NCBI RefSeq assembly: GCF_002355515.1
Contig: NZ_AP014809.1
Location: 3,496,501 to 3,560,500 of the forward strand
Direction: 5' to 3'
Length of the DNA stretch: 64,000 nucleotides
Source of the DNA: Methylorubrum populi
Lineage (GTDB): Bacteria > Pseudomonadota > Alphaproteobacteria > Rhizobiales > Beijerinckiaceae
Shown here: positions 49,110 through 57,074 of the stretch, piece after piece
Position numbering within the stretch: the first letter of the stretch is position 1
Layout: each line of letters begins with the position of its first letter
The notes under the pieces: generated by a model
The model's input: the letters and a program-made list of their open reading frames with translations, nothing else
What the model was told of the DNA's origin: nothing
The model's database searches: none
Position numbers and translations under genes: made by a program

Positions 49110-50164
49110 CGCGAGCGCCCCCGGGTGACCGGCGTCCAGATCACGTCGTCGATACGCGGCGCACCGGTTGCCAGCATCACCAGACGGTCGACGCCGAGCG
49201 CGATGCCGCTGGCCTCCGGCATCGCCGCCAGCGCCTCCAGGAACTCCTCGTCGATGGGGTAGCGCTCGCCGTAGACCCGGGCCTTCTCGGCCATCTCCGC
49301 CTCGAAGCGGCGGCGCTGCTCGGCCGGGTCGGTGAGCTCGCCGAAGGCATTGGCGAGTTCGACGCCGCAGGCGTAGAGCTCGAACCGCTCGGCGACGCGC
49401 GGGTCGCGCGGACTCGGCCGGGCGAGCGCCGCCTCGCTCACCGGATATTCGCACAGGATGGTCGGGCGCCCCTGACCGAGATGCGGCTCGATCAGTCCGA
49501 CGAGGACACGGCTGAACAGGTCGGCCCAGGTGTCGTCCGGGGCCACCCGCAGGCCGCGGGTCATTACCGCGTCGGCGAGCCGGTCGCGGTCGGTGGCGCC
49601 GTCGGGCGCGATGGTGGCAAGAAGGTCGATGGCGGCGAAGCGGTGGAACGCCTCGGCCAAAGTCAGGCGCTCGCAGGGCGCGAATGGATCGGCCTCGCGT
49701 CCGCGGAAGGTCAGCCGCTTGGCGCCCGCGATCTCGGCGGCGAGCGCCATCAGCGCCGCGGCGTCCGCCATCAGCGCCTCGTAATCCTCGCCCGCCCGGT
49801 ACCATTCGAGCATCGTGAACTCGGGATGGTGCAGCGCCCCGCGCTCGCGGTTGCGGAAGACGTGGGCGAGGCTGAACAGGCGTGGCTCCCCCGCCGCGAG
49901 CAGCTTCTTGCAGGCGAATTCCGGCGAGGTGTGGAGATAGAGCGGCTCGCGTCCGCCATCGGGCAGGATGGCTTCCGTGGCGAAGGCGGAGAGATGCGCC
50001 TCGTTGCCCGGCGAGACCTGGAGCGCGGCGGCCTCCACCTCAACGAAGTCGCGGGCCGCGAACCACGCGCGCATTCCCGCGAGGATGCGGTTGCGGGTGA
50101 GCAGCAGCGGCCGGCGATCCGCGTGGAGGCCGGGATGCCACCAGGGCGATGACTCATGACTCAC
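49106..50164 (-). CDS. epmA: EF-P lysine ligase EpmA (PoxA/GenX, class II LysRS paralog)
   Basis: EpmA joins (R)-beta-lysine to the conserved lysine of EF-P using ATP. The 352-residue protein is a class II LysRS catalytic domain without the anticodon-binding domain. It has motif 2 FSLAHVFRNRERGALHHPEF and motif 3 GIALGVDRLVMLATGAP. The start is a GTG at 50164, upstream of MRAWFAARDFVEVEAAALQV. It overlaps epmB by four bases and is divergent from efp across a gap of 123 bases, so the three genes form one modification locus. Confidence 0.94.
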   Translation of the reverse strand: MSHESSPWWHPGLHADRRPLLLTRNRILAGMRAWFAARDFVEVEAAALQVSPGNEAHLSAFATEAILPDGGREPLYLHTSPEFACKKLLAAGEPRLFSLAHVFRNRERGALHHPEFTMLEWYRAGEDYEALMADAAALMALAAEIAGAKRLTFRGREADPFAPCERLTLAEAFHRFAAIDLLATIAPDGATDRDRLADAVMTRGLRVAPDDTWADLFSRVLVGLIEPHLGQGRPTILCEYPVSEAALARPSPRDPRVAERFELYACGVELANAFGELTDPAEQRRRFEAEMAEKARVYGERYPIDEEFLEALAAMPEASGIALGVDRLVMLATGAPRIDDVIWTPVTRGRSR

Positions 50165-50287
50165 GCGAAAACAGCCTCCGGCTGGCAACCGAGCCGCGGA
50201 TAGGGTAGGGCCTCGCGGATGATTCCGCTCGCCCGGCCGAGACGCCGGTGAAGAGCCGCCGTTCTCGTCAAGCCAAGGTCCACGCTC

Positions 50288-50854
50288 GTGAAAGTGATTG
50301 CCAGTACCCTTCGCAAGGGCAACGTCGTCGACAAGGACGGCAAGCTCTACGTCATCCTGACGGCTGAGAACATCCACCCCGGCAAGGGTACGCCGGTGAC
50401 GCAGCTCGACATGCGCCGCATTACCGACGGCGTGAAGATCTCCGAGCGCTACCGCACCACCGAGCAGGTCGAGCGCGCCTTCGTCGAGGATCGCGACCAC
50501 ACCTTCCTCTACCAGGACGGCGAGGGGTACCACTTCATGAATCCCGAGAACTACGAGCAGCTCGCGGTTCCGGAGGACGTGGTCGGCGATGCCGCTCCCT
50601 ACCTGCAGGAAGGCATGGTGGTGACGCTCTCGACCCATAACGGCGTGCCGCTGGCGATCGAGCTGCCCCAGCGCGTGACGCTCGAGATCGTCGAGACCGA
50701 ACCGGTGACCAAGGGTCAGACGGCCTCTTCGTCCTACAAGCCGGCCATCCTCTCGAACGGCGTGAAGACCAGCGTCCCGCCGCACATCACCACCGGCACC
50801 CGCGTCGTCATCATGACGGCGGACGGCTCCTACGTGGAGCGCGCCAAGGACTGA
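50288..50854 (+). CDS. efp: Translation elongation factor P
   Basis: EF-P binds stalled ribosomes and relieves pausing at polyproline stretches. The 188-residue protein begins at a GTG ([20 protein letters not shown]) and has the three beta-barrel domains of the family. The modified lysine lies in [12 protein letters not shown] at residue 33, equivalent to E. coli Lys34, so beta-lysylation by the neighbouring EpmA is expected. The C-terminal signature INLP-type region reads [20 protein letters not shown]. epmA-epmB are divergent upstream. Confidence 0.97.
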   Translation: MKVIASTLRKGNVVDKDGKLYVILTAENIHPGKGTPVTQLDMRRITDGVKISERYRTTEQVERAFVEDRDHTFLYQDGEGYHFMNPENYEQLAVPEDVVGDAAPYLQEGMVVTLSTHNGVPLAIELPQRVTLEIVETEPVTKGQTASSSYKPAILSNGVKTSVPPHITTGTRVVIMTADGSYVERAKD

Positions 50855-51010
50855 GGACGCCCCTCGATCCCGAGAGGGGTGACAGGATACACGGCGCGCT
50901 CCGCGAGATATCTCCTCGGCCTCTCGCGGAGCGCGCAATCCGCCTCGGACAGGCCGCCGGCCGACGCAACGGCTTCCGGTCCAAGGTTGCAGGGTCTACG
51001 GTCCGGCTCT

Positions 51011-51559
51011 TCAGTAACAGGCCTGAGGAGCCAGGAAGAACGACTGGCTGGACGGGCAGGCCGTGTCGTAGAGCGACCGCTGCCGGCATCTCAATCGATC
51101 GCGCGTGCAGGTGTTGCAGTCGTTGGTGCAGTACCGTGCCGGCGGGGGTGGCGTTGCGGGACCGTTGGTGCCGCTCGACGAAGTCGGCGGAGGCACCGTG
51201 CCGCTGTAGCAGCAGTAGCGCCGGGAGCCGGTGGTGCAGCTTTCCCGCCGGCCCGAGTAGGTCCAGCCGCTCGGGCATTGGCCATTGCAGAACGGTCGCG
51301 TCCCGAACCAGCGGCATGTCTGCGGCACGGGCCCGGGGATCGGCGCGCTAGCGACTTCTCGACAGCAATAGCGGCGTGAACCCGTCGTGCAGCCCTCCCG
51401 CTTTCCGGTGTAATTCCATCCACTCGGGCATTTCCCGTCGCAGAATGGTTTCGTGCCGAACCATTTACACTCTTGGAGTGCCATCGATGGGCTATTGGCT
51501 GCAATCAGCATGACCATCGAGAGGAAGATGGTCTGCAACACCCTGAGAATAAGCGACAT
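51011..51559 (-). CDS. Exported Cys-rich protein with a duplicated eight-Cys domain
   Basis: The 182-residue protein starts at the ATG at 51559 after GGGGGTGG and has a signal peptide MSLILRVLQTIFLSMVMLIA ending near SPSMA. The first repeat begins CKWFGTKPFCDGKCPSGW and ends CTTGSRRYCC. The second begins CRWFGTRPFCNGQCPSGW and ends CTTGSRRYCC. A Pro/Ser linker follows, then a third Cys cluster RYCTNDCNTCTRDRLRCRQR. The repeats share C-x-F-G-T-x-PFC-x-G-x-CPSGW and should be disulfide-bonded outside the cytoplasm. No family function is known to me. The gene and its flank are less GC-rich than the neighbours. Confidence 0.75.
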   Translation of the reverse strand: MSLILRVLQTIFLSMVMLIAANSPSMALQECKWFGTKPFCDGKCPSGWNYTGKREGCTTGSRRYCCREVASAPIPGPVPQTCRWFGTRPFCNGQCPSGWTYSGRRESCTTGSRRYCCYSGTVPPPTSSSGTNGPATPPPPARYCTNDCNTCTRDRLRCRQRSLYDTACPSSQSFFLAPQACY

Positions 51560-51867
51560 GGCCACCCCCTGCTGCTGACAGCATTGAAGGAGCGTGGAAA
51601 GCACTCCACGAGAGGATCGACACCGAGACGCCCGCGAGGCTTCGAATCTTTAAAAGCAGGCGATTACAAAATTCAGCAGAATCGCCAATCAATGATGATC
51701 GATGCAAAGACCGAGTCAATACTTTTCTAAAAGATATGATACTCAATGTCTCGTCGCCGTCGCAGGGCCGAGACAGAATTCCTGAAGCTTGATCAGATGA
51801 CGGTCTTCGCGGGGCGCCAGCGATCCTCCGGCCGCGCAGGCCGCGGCTTGCGCGGACGCCCCGAGCC
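51560..51867. other. A/T-richer region upstream of the Cys-rich gene
   Basis: About 300 bases lie between the Cys-rich gene and the DUF1624 gene, both leftward. The part 51640-51750 is distinctly A/T-rich and contains TTTTCTAAAAGATATGATAC. No coding frame is credible. It probably holds the promoter of the Cys-rich gene and may mark acquired DNA. Confidence 0.45.
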
Positions 51868-52854
51868 TTACGGCGGCGGCGCGGTGCCTTCCGCGGCCTC
51901 GTAGCAGCGCTGCGAGAGACTCTGCGCCCTGGCCCGCTCCTCCGCAGAATAGGGTTTGCCGGAGCCCCAGAGCCCCTCCTGCCGCAGGGCATCGGCCGTA
52001 CAGCGGGCGGCAATCCGGCAGGCGCCCGCCTCGCCGCCCGTGCGGGTGCAGTGCGCCACGTAGTCCTTGCGGAAGCTCGCGAGCCCCGCCTTCGGGTGCG
52101 GCCCCGTCAGCGTCACGAGGCCGGTGAAAAGGGCGAGCAGCACCGGCTGGTGGATGAGATAGACGGCAAGGCTGTGCCGCCCGGCAAAGACCGCCCCGCG
52201 CGCGACGGCATCACGGGCCCGCCAGCGGGCGAGAGCCGATCCGGCCAGGGCCGGCCGAAGCAGCCGGGCGAGGGCGATTCCGGCGAGCACCATCCCGAAC
52301 CAGGGGAACAACGGCACCCAGTCGTTGCTGTCGGGCAGTCCGCGACCCAGGCCGAGAAAATAGAATTCCGGCAAGTCGAGCAGGGGATGGGCCACGAATC
52401 GCGGCGCGAGCATCACGGCGAAGGCGCCGAGCCCCGCGACCGAGGCCGGCAGGAACACGAACGGCAGTCCCAGAAGACTCGAGACGGCGATGCAGTGCAG
52501 GATGCCGAAGAAGATGTAGCTCTGCGGGAAGGCGATCCGCGTCGCCACCGTGATCAGCACCGCTGCGCCGCCGATGCGGGCAAGCCGCAGGGCGAAGGGC
52601 CGCCAGCGCACACCGTCGCCGTTGGCAAGCACGAGGCCGACGCCCACCAGGAGCAGGAACGAGCCGGCAATGCCGTGGGCCGCCAGCCGCCCGATCGGCG
52701 TCAACGCGTAGTTCAGGGGGGTGAGCTGCAGGAAACCGAGATCCCACAGCCCGTGATAGGCCGCCATCGCCGCGAGCGCCGCGCCGCGGGCGAGGTCGAC
52801 GGCGTCGATCCGCCGGCTCGGACGGGGCAGCGTGGACGGGGAGGGGGCAGACAT
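51868..52854 (-). CDS. DUF1624/heparan-alpha-glucosaminide N-acetyltransferase-like membrane protein
   Basis: A 328-residue polytopic membrane protein with about eight helices. RRIDAVDLARGAALAAMAAY, followed by HGLWDLGFL, is the conserved start of the DUF1624 domain, with the His in the first helix. FFGILHCIAVSSLLGLPFVF lies mid-protein, and AGRHSLAVYLIHQPVLLALF is the last helix. The C-terminal soluble tail of about 60 residues contains five cysteines (HCTRTGGEAGACRIAARCTA). Relatives acetylate sugars at the membrane, but most bacterial members have no known substrate. The ATG at 52854 fits the family. Confidence 0.85.
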   Translation of the reverse strand: MSAPSPSTLPRPSRRIDAVDLARGAALAAMAAYHGLWDLGFLQLTPLNYALTPIGRLAAHGIAGSFLLLVGVGLVLANGDGVRWRPFALRLARIGGAAVLITVATRIAFPQSYIFFGILHCIAVSSLLGLPFVFLPASVAGLGAFAVMLAPRFVAHPLLDLPEFYFLGLGRGLPDSNDWVPLFPWFGMVLAGIALARLLRPALAGSALARWRARDAVARGAVFAGRHSLAVYLIHQPVLLALFTGLVTLTGPHPKAGLASFRKDYVAHCTRTGGEAGACRIAARCTADALRQEGLWGSGKPYSAEERARAQSLSQRCYEAAEGTAPPP

Positions 52855-53212
52855 GGCCGCGGCCTATCACCGTTCCCCGCTCCAGGCGAAGGGTGCGCGC
52901 GAACGTCGCTGCCTGCCCGGCAGGCAACCCTGCGGCTATTCGAATCGGTTCGGTGGTCGGCCGTTTCCTCGCACGCACCGAGAGAGGCGGCCCTAACCCC
53001 TTGACCGGCCACGCTGACGCCTCGTGGAACCTGATCAGAGCTGATCAGTCGCTCTCGCTACGACGCTTTCGCCCGATGCGGCATTGTCGCAATGCATCCG
53101 AAAAATGATCATATGCAGTGTCCCATTGCCGGCCAAACGGGCTTTCCGCGCAATCCGACTTTGTTAACGTAGCTCCGGGATTGCGCCGCGCGATTCGGCA
53201 CGGGTTGCTTAC
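52855..53212. other. Divergent regulatory region with tandem TGATCA palindromes
   Basis: This gap of about 360 bases separates the leftward DUF1624 gene from the rightward double cold-shock gene. CTGATCAG occurs twice, at 53031-53038 and 53041-53048, and TGATCA occurs again near 53107-53112. A long leader is typical of cold-shock mRNAs. No coding frame is convincing. Confidence 0.5.
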
Positions 53213-53821
53213 ATGTCGAACGATCACGAACTGAGTTCCGTCGAGCTTCGCATGCCGGATATCCGCGACCGCGCGACCGAGCGCGAGAGCGAGGACGAGC
53301 GCCCGTCAGAGCTCGTGGAGATCGCCGGGCACATCAAGTGGTTCGACGTCTCGAAGGGGTTCGGCTTCATCGTGCCGGATGACGGATCGGCGGACGTCCT
53401 GCTGCACATCACCTGCCTTCGCCGGGACGGCCACCAGGCCGCGAGCGAGGGCGCGCGGATCGTGGTCGAGGCGGTCCAGCGCGCCCGCGGCTGGCAGGCC
53501 TTCCGGGTCGTCTCTCTGGACCAGTCCACCGCACTCCACCCCTCCGAACTGCCGATGGCGCGCACGCATGTGAGCGTGACGCCGACGAGCGGCCTGGAAG
53601 TCGCGGTGGTGAAGTGGTTCAACCGCCTGCGCGGCTTCGGCTTTCTCAGCCGCGGCGACGGCACGCCGGACATCTTCGTCCACATGGAGACCCTGCGCCG
53701 CTACGGCATCGCCGAGCTGAAGCCCGGCGAGCAGGTACTGGTGCGCTACGGCGACGGCTCGAAGGGTGCTATGGCGGCGGAAGTCCGCCTCGTCGACGGG
53801 GCGCTTCCGGCCTCCCATTGA
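53213..53821 (+). CDS. Double cold-shock-domain protein
   Basis: The 202-residue protein starts [20 protein letters not shown] with a charged arm of about 35 residues. The first cold-shock domain (about 37-100) reads [20 protein letters not shown] with DVLLHITCL. The second (about 127-195) reads [20 protein letters not shown] with DIFVHMETL. Both keep the aromatic RNA-binding residues. Unlike the 15294-16094 protein it has no glycine-rich linker. It should bind single-stranded nucleic acid, perhaps in stationary phase or cold, as shown for related double-CSD proteins of alphaproteobacteria. The downstream DUF192 gene nearly overlaps it. Confidence 0.92.
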   Translation: MSNDHELSSVELRMPDIRDRATERESEDERPSELVEIAGHIKWFDVSKGFGFIVPDDGSADVLLHITCLRRDGHQAASEGARIVVEAVQRARGWQAFRVVSLDQSTALHPSELPMARTHVSVTPTSGLEVAVVKWFNRLRGFGFLSRGDGTPDIFVHMETLRRYGIAELKPGEQVLVRYGDGSKGAMAAEVRLVDGALPASH

Positions 53822-53823
53822 CG

Positions 53824-54327
53824 GTGACCCGCGTGCCCGTGTTCCGATCCGTGCCCAAGCTCTTTCTCGCCGCCTGCCTCGTCGCTCTCGCGGCGGTGAC
53901 ATCGCCGCTGCCGCTCCGGGCCCAGGACGCATCGCCCGCCGCGCAAGCCGCGACCGAACCGCTCGGCATCGTCGCCAGGAACGGCCGCCACGCCTTCCAG
54001 GTGGAGGTGATGCGAACCGACGCGCAGCGCGCCAAGGGGTTGATGTACCGCCGCTCCATGGCCGCCGACCACGGCATGCTGTTCGATTTCGAGCGGCCGG
54101 CGCCGGCCACGATGTGGATGAAGAACACCTACCTGTCGCTCGACATGGTGTTCATCCGCTCCGACGGCTCGATCGCCCGGATCGCCGCCGACACCGAACC
54201 GCTCTCGACCAAGGTGATCTCGTCGGGCGAGCCGGTCCTGGCCGTGCTGGAACTCAACGCCGGCACCGCGGCCAAGCTCGGCATCCGCGCCGGCGACCGG
54301 GTCGAACACCCGATGTTCAAGCGCTGA
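53824..54327 (+). CDS. Exported DUF192 family protein
   Basis: A 167-residue protein starting at a GTG three bases after the cold-shock gene stop (a TTG overlapping that stop is an alternative). It has a signal peptide (VPKLFLAACLVALAAVTSPL ending near LRAQDA). The DUF192 core follows: AKGLMYRRSMAADHGMLFDF, ATMWMKNTYLSLDMVFI and ADTEPLSTKVISSGEPVLAV. It ends AGDRVEHPMFKR. DUF192 is a small periplasmic or secreted beta-barrel family of unknown function. Coupling to the cold-shock gene suggests one transcript, which may continue into bchD nine bases later. Confidence 0.88.
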   Translation: MTRVPVFRSVPKLFLAACLVALAAVTSPLPLRAQDASPAAQAATEPLGIVARNGRHAFQVEVMRTDAQRAKGLMYRRSMAADHGMLFDFERPAPATMWMKNTYLSLDMVFIRSDGSIARIAADTEPLSTKVISSGEPVLAVLELNAGTAAKLGIRAGDRVEHPMFKR

Positions 54328-54335
54328 GCCCCGCG

Positions 54336-56102
54336 ATGGCCCCGGAGCCCGACGATCCGGCCGGGGTCTGGGACGACGCGCTGCGTGCCGCCGAACTTCT
54401 CGCGGGCGATCCGCACGGCCTCGGCGGAATCGTCCTTCGCGCGCGCGCCGGGCCGGTGCGCGACCTCTGGCTCGACAATCTTCGCAATCGGCTTTCCGGG
54501 CCGCTGCGGCGGATGCCGCCGGGCATCGCCGACGATCGGCTGATCGGCGGCCTCGACCTCCCGGCCACCCTTCGCGCCGGCCGCCCGGTGATTCAGCGCG
54601 GGCTGCTGGCCGAGGCCGATGGCGGGGTCGTGCTCGTTCCGATGGCCGAGCGCTTGGAGCGCGGCACGGTCGCGCGGCTCGCGGGCGCCCTCGACACCGG
54701 AACGCTGCTGCTGGAGCGTGACGGCCTCACCGCGCGGCTCCCGGCCCGGTTCGGTCTCGTGCTGCTCGACGAAGGACAGGAGGAGGAGGCGGTCGCCGAG
54801 GCCCTCGCCGACCGGCTCGCCTTGCGCGTCGACCTGACGGGTGTGAGCCTGCGCGCGGCAAGGACAGACAGGTCCTCCGGTCGAGAAGGGATGACGCCGG
54901 CGGGCGCACGGACAGGGGAGCGATCGAGGGACGACCCGGCGCAGGATCCCGTCGCCACCCTCTGCGCCGTCGCGGAAGCCATCGGCATTGCCGCGGTGCG
55001 GCCCCCGTTCCTTGCCCTCCGGGTCGCCCGGCTCGCCGCGCGGGAGGCCGGCCGCGCGGAGCCGGACGAAGTCGACCTGATCGAGGCCGCCCGTCTCGTG
55101 CTCGCCCCGCGGGCGACGCGTCTGCCCCCTCCGCCCGCGGGCACGGACGAAGCGGATGACCCGCCACCGGAGGCGCCGGCTCCACAGGAGGCGCACTCAG
55201 CACCCGACAACGAAGACGGGCGGCTGGAGAGAGACGCGCGGCAGCCTGACGAGAAGGTGCTCGAAGCGGTGCGCGCGGCACTTCCGAAAGACCTGCTGGC
55301 GCGGCTTCTCGCCGGCGGCCCGCCGCTGCGCTCGACGGCAGCCGGGCGAATGGGTGCCGCGGCGTCCTCGCCCCTCGTGGGACGCCCGGTCGGCAGCCGT
55401 CCCGGCGATCCGCGCCGAGGGCGCCTCGACCTGATCGCGACCCTGCGCGCCGCCGCCCCGTGGCAGAGCCTGCGCCGCATCGGGACCGATCCGCGCCGCA
55501 TCATCGTCACGCCGGAGGATTTCAGGATCCGCCGGCTGAAGCGGCGCAGCGAGACCACGACGATCTTCTGCGTCGATGCCTCCGGCTCGGCGGCGCTGGA
55601 ACGGCTGGCGGAGGCGAAGGGCGCCATCGAACTGCTCCTCGCGGAGGCCTATGTCCGGCGCGACCGGATCGCCCTCGTGGCCTTTCGCGGCGCCGGGGCC
55701 GAGACCATGCTGCCGCCGACACGCTCCCTGGTGCGGGCGAAGCGCGCCCTCGCGGGCCTGCCGGGCGGAGGCGGGACGCCGCTCGCCGCCGGGCTCGACG
55801 CCGCCGCCACCCTCGCCCTCGGCATCCGCCGGGCGGGCGGAAGCCCGGTCATCGTGCTGCTCACCGACGGGCGCGCCAACGTCGCCCGCTCCGGCCTCGG
55901 CGGCCGGGCGCTTGCTGGGGAAGAGGCCCTGGCCGCGGCCCGGCTGCTGCGGGTGCAGGGCTTGCCGACCCTGGTGATCGATACCGGTGCGCGTCCCGAA
56001 GGCGCGCGCCGCCTCGCCGAGGCGGCGCAGGCGCGCTACTGTCCGTTGCCCCACGCCGATGCGGGCAGCGTCAGTGCGGCGGTGCGCGCCGCCACAGCCT
56101 GA
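54336..56102 (+). CDS. bchD: Magnesium-chelatase subunit D
   Basis: BchD works with BchI and BchH to insert Mg2+ into protoporphyrin IX, the first committed step to bacteriochlorophyll. The 588-residue protein has a degenerate AAA+ half without a clear P-loop and then a Pro/Glu/Asp-rich linker (PPPPAGTDEADDPPPEAP). A C-terminal von Willebrand A domain follows with the MIDAS motif FCVDASGSAALERL and VIVLLTDGRANVARSG. This layout separates BchD from the AAA+ subunit BchI, which is not beside it here. It is followed by bchO, crtI and crtB in the order known from Rhodobacter photosynthesis clusters. Confidence 0.93.
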   Translation: MAPEPDDPAGVWDDALRAAELLAGDPHGLGGIVLRARAGPVRDLWLDNLRNRLSGPLRRMPPGIADDRLIGGLDLPATLRAGRPVIQRGLLAEADGGVVLVPMAERLERGTVARLAGALDTGTLLLERDGLTARLPARFGLVLLDEGQEEEAVAEALADRLALRVDLTGVSLRAARTDRSSGREGMTPAGARTGERSRDDPAQDPVATLCAVAEAIGIAAVRPPFLALRVARLAAREAGRAEPDEVDLIEAARLVLAPRATRLPPPPAGTDEADDPPPEAPAPQEAHSAPDNEDGRLERDARQPDEKVLEAVRAALPKDLLARLLAGGPPLRSTAAGRMGAAASSPLVGRPVGSRPGDPRRGRLDLIATLRAAAPWQSLRRIGTDPRRIIVTPEDFRIRRLKRRSETTTIFCVDASGSAALERLAEAKGAIELLLAEAYVRRDRIALVAFRGAGAETMLPPTRSLVRAKRALAGLPGGGGTPLAAGLDAAATLALGIRRAGGSPVIVLLTDGRANVARSGLGGRALAGEEALAAARLLRVQGLPTLVIDTGARPEGARRLAEAAQARYCPLPHADAGSVSAAVRAATA

Positions 56103-56109
56103 GGCCCGA

Positions 56110-57021
56110 GTGCTCTTGCCCCTCCTCGACGACGACCGGCCGGATTGGGAGCGCGACGGCCGCGACTGGCCGCATCGGGCCGCGAGCCGTTTCGTCGAGG
56201 CCGCGGGCCTGCGCTGGCACCTGCAGGAATTCGGCGATCCGGCCGCGCCCGGCCTGCTGCTCCTGCACGGCACCGGCGCCGCGACCCATTCCTGGCGCGG
56301 GCTGGCGCCGCTTCTGGTGGAGCGAGGCTTCCGCGTGGTGGCGCCCGACCTGCCGGGCCACGGCTTCACCGACCCGCTGCCCGCCCGCCGCCTATCGCTA
56401 CCGGGCATGGCCGAGGCGGTCGGCGACCTCGCTGCGGATCTCGGCCTCAGCCCGCGCCTCGCGATCGGCCACTCGGCGGGCGCCGCGGTGCTCGCGCGGA
56501 TGTGTCTCGACCGGCGCATCGCCCCCGACCTGCTGGTGGCGATCAACGGCGCACTGACGCCGTTCCCCGGCGTGGCCAGTTTCCTGTTTCCTGGCATCGC
56601 CCGGATGCTGTTCCTGAACCCGGTGACACCGAAAGTCTTCGCCTGGAGCGCCGACCGGGCCGCGGTGCGCCGGCTCATCGACGGCACCGGCTCGCGCCTC
56701 GACCCGCTGGGGCTCGACCTCTACCGGCGGCTGTTCACCCGCGCCGGCCACGTCTCGGGCGCGCTCGGCATGATGGCAAACTGGGATCTGCCGGCGCTCG
56801 CCCGCGACCTGCCCCGGCTCGACACGCGCACGCTGCTGATCGTCGGCGGCGACGACAAGGCGATCAAGCCGGAGGACGCCTTCACCCTGCGCGAGCGCCT
56901 GCCGAATGCGCGCGTCGAGCTGCTGCGCGGACTCGGCCATCTCGCCCACGAGGAGGCACCGGGGCGGGTCGCCGATGTGATCCTCGCTGAAGCCGACGCC
57001 GCACGGGTGCGCGCCACGTGA
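56110..57021 (+). CDS. bchO: Alpha/beta hydrolase BchO (Mg-chelatase-associated)
   Basis: BchO is an alpha/beta hydrolase encoded with magnesium-chelatase genes in purple bacteria; its substrate is not established. The 303-residue product begins at a GTG (VLLPLLDDDRPDWERDGRDW). It has the oxyanion HGTGAATHSWRGLAPLL, the nucleophile elbow AIGHSAGAAVLARM and a C-terminal His in RGLGHLAHEEAPGRV. LLIVGGDDKAIKPEDA holds the acid. The seven-base gap after bchD and the crtI gene behind it support the assignment. Confidence 0.9.
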   Translation: MLLPLLDDDRPDWERDGRDWPHRAASRFVEAAGLRWHLQEFGDPAAPGLLLLHGTGAATHSWRGLAPLLVERGFRVVAPDLPGHGFTDPLPARRLSLPGMAEAVGDLAADLGLSPRLAIGHSAGAAVLARMCLDRRIAPDLLVAINGALTPFPGVASFLFPGIARMLFLNPVTPKVFAWSADRAAVRRLIDGTGSRLDPLGLDLYRRLFTRAGHVSGALGMMANWDLPALARDLPRLDTRTLLIVGGDDKAIKPEDAFTLRERLPNARVELLRGLGHLAHEEAPGRVADVILAEADAARVRAT

Positions 57022-57056
57022 TTCACCCCTTGCGCTGACGGGAATCCCGGCCATAG

Positions 57057-57074
57057 TGTCAACGTATGTTGACA
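57057..57074. promoter_or_regulatory. PpsR/CrtJ-type operator over the crtI start
   Basis: TGTCAACGTATGTTGACA is an 18-base near-perfect palindrome that fits the TGT-N12-ACA consensus of the photosynthesis repressor PpsR (CrtJ). The crtI ATG (57066-57068) lies inside it. Consensus sites normally sit in the promoter, so binding here would block transcription start or early elongation in response to light and oxygen. Confidence 0.7.
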
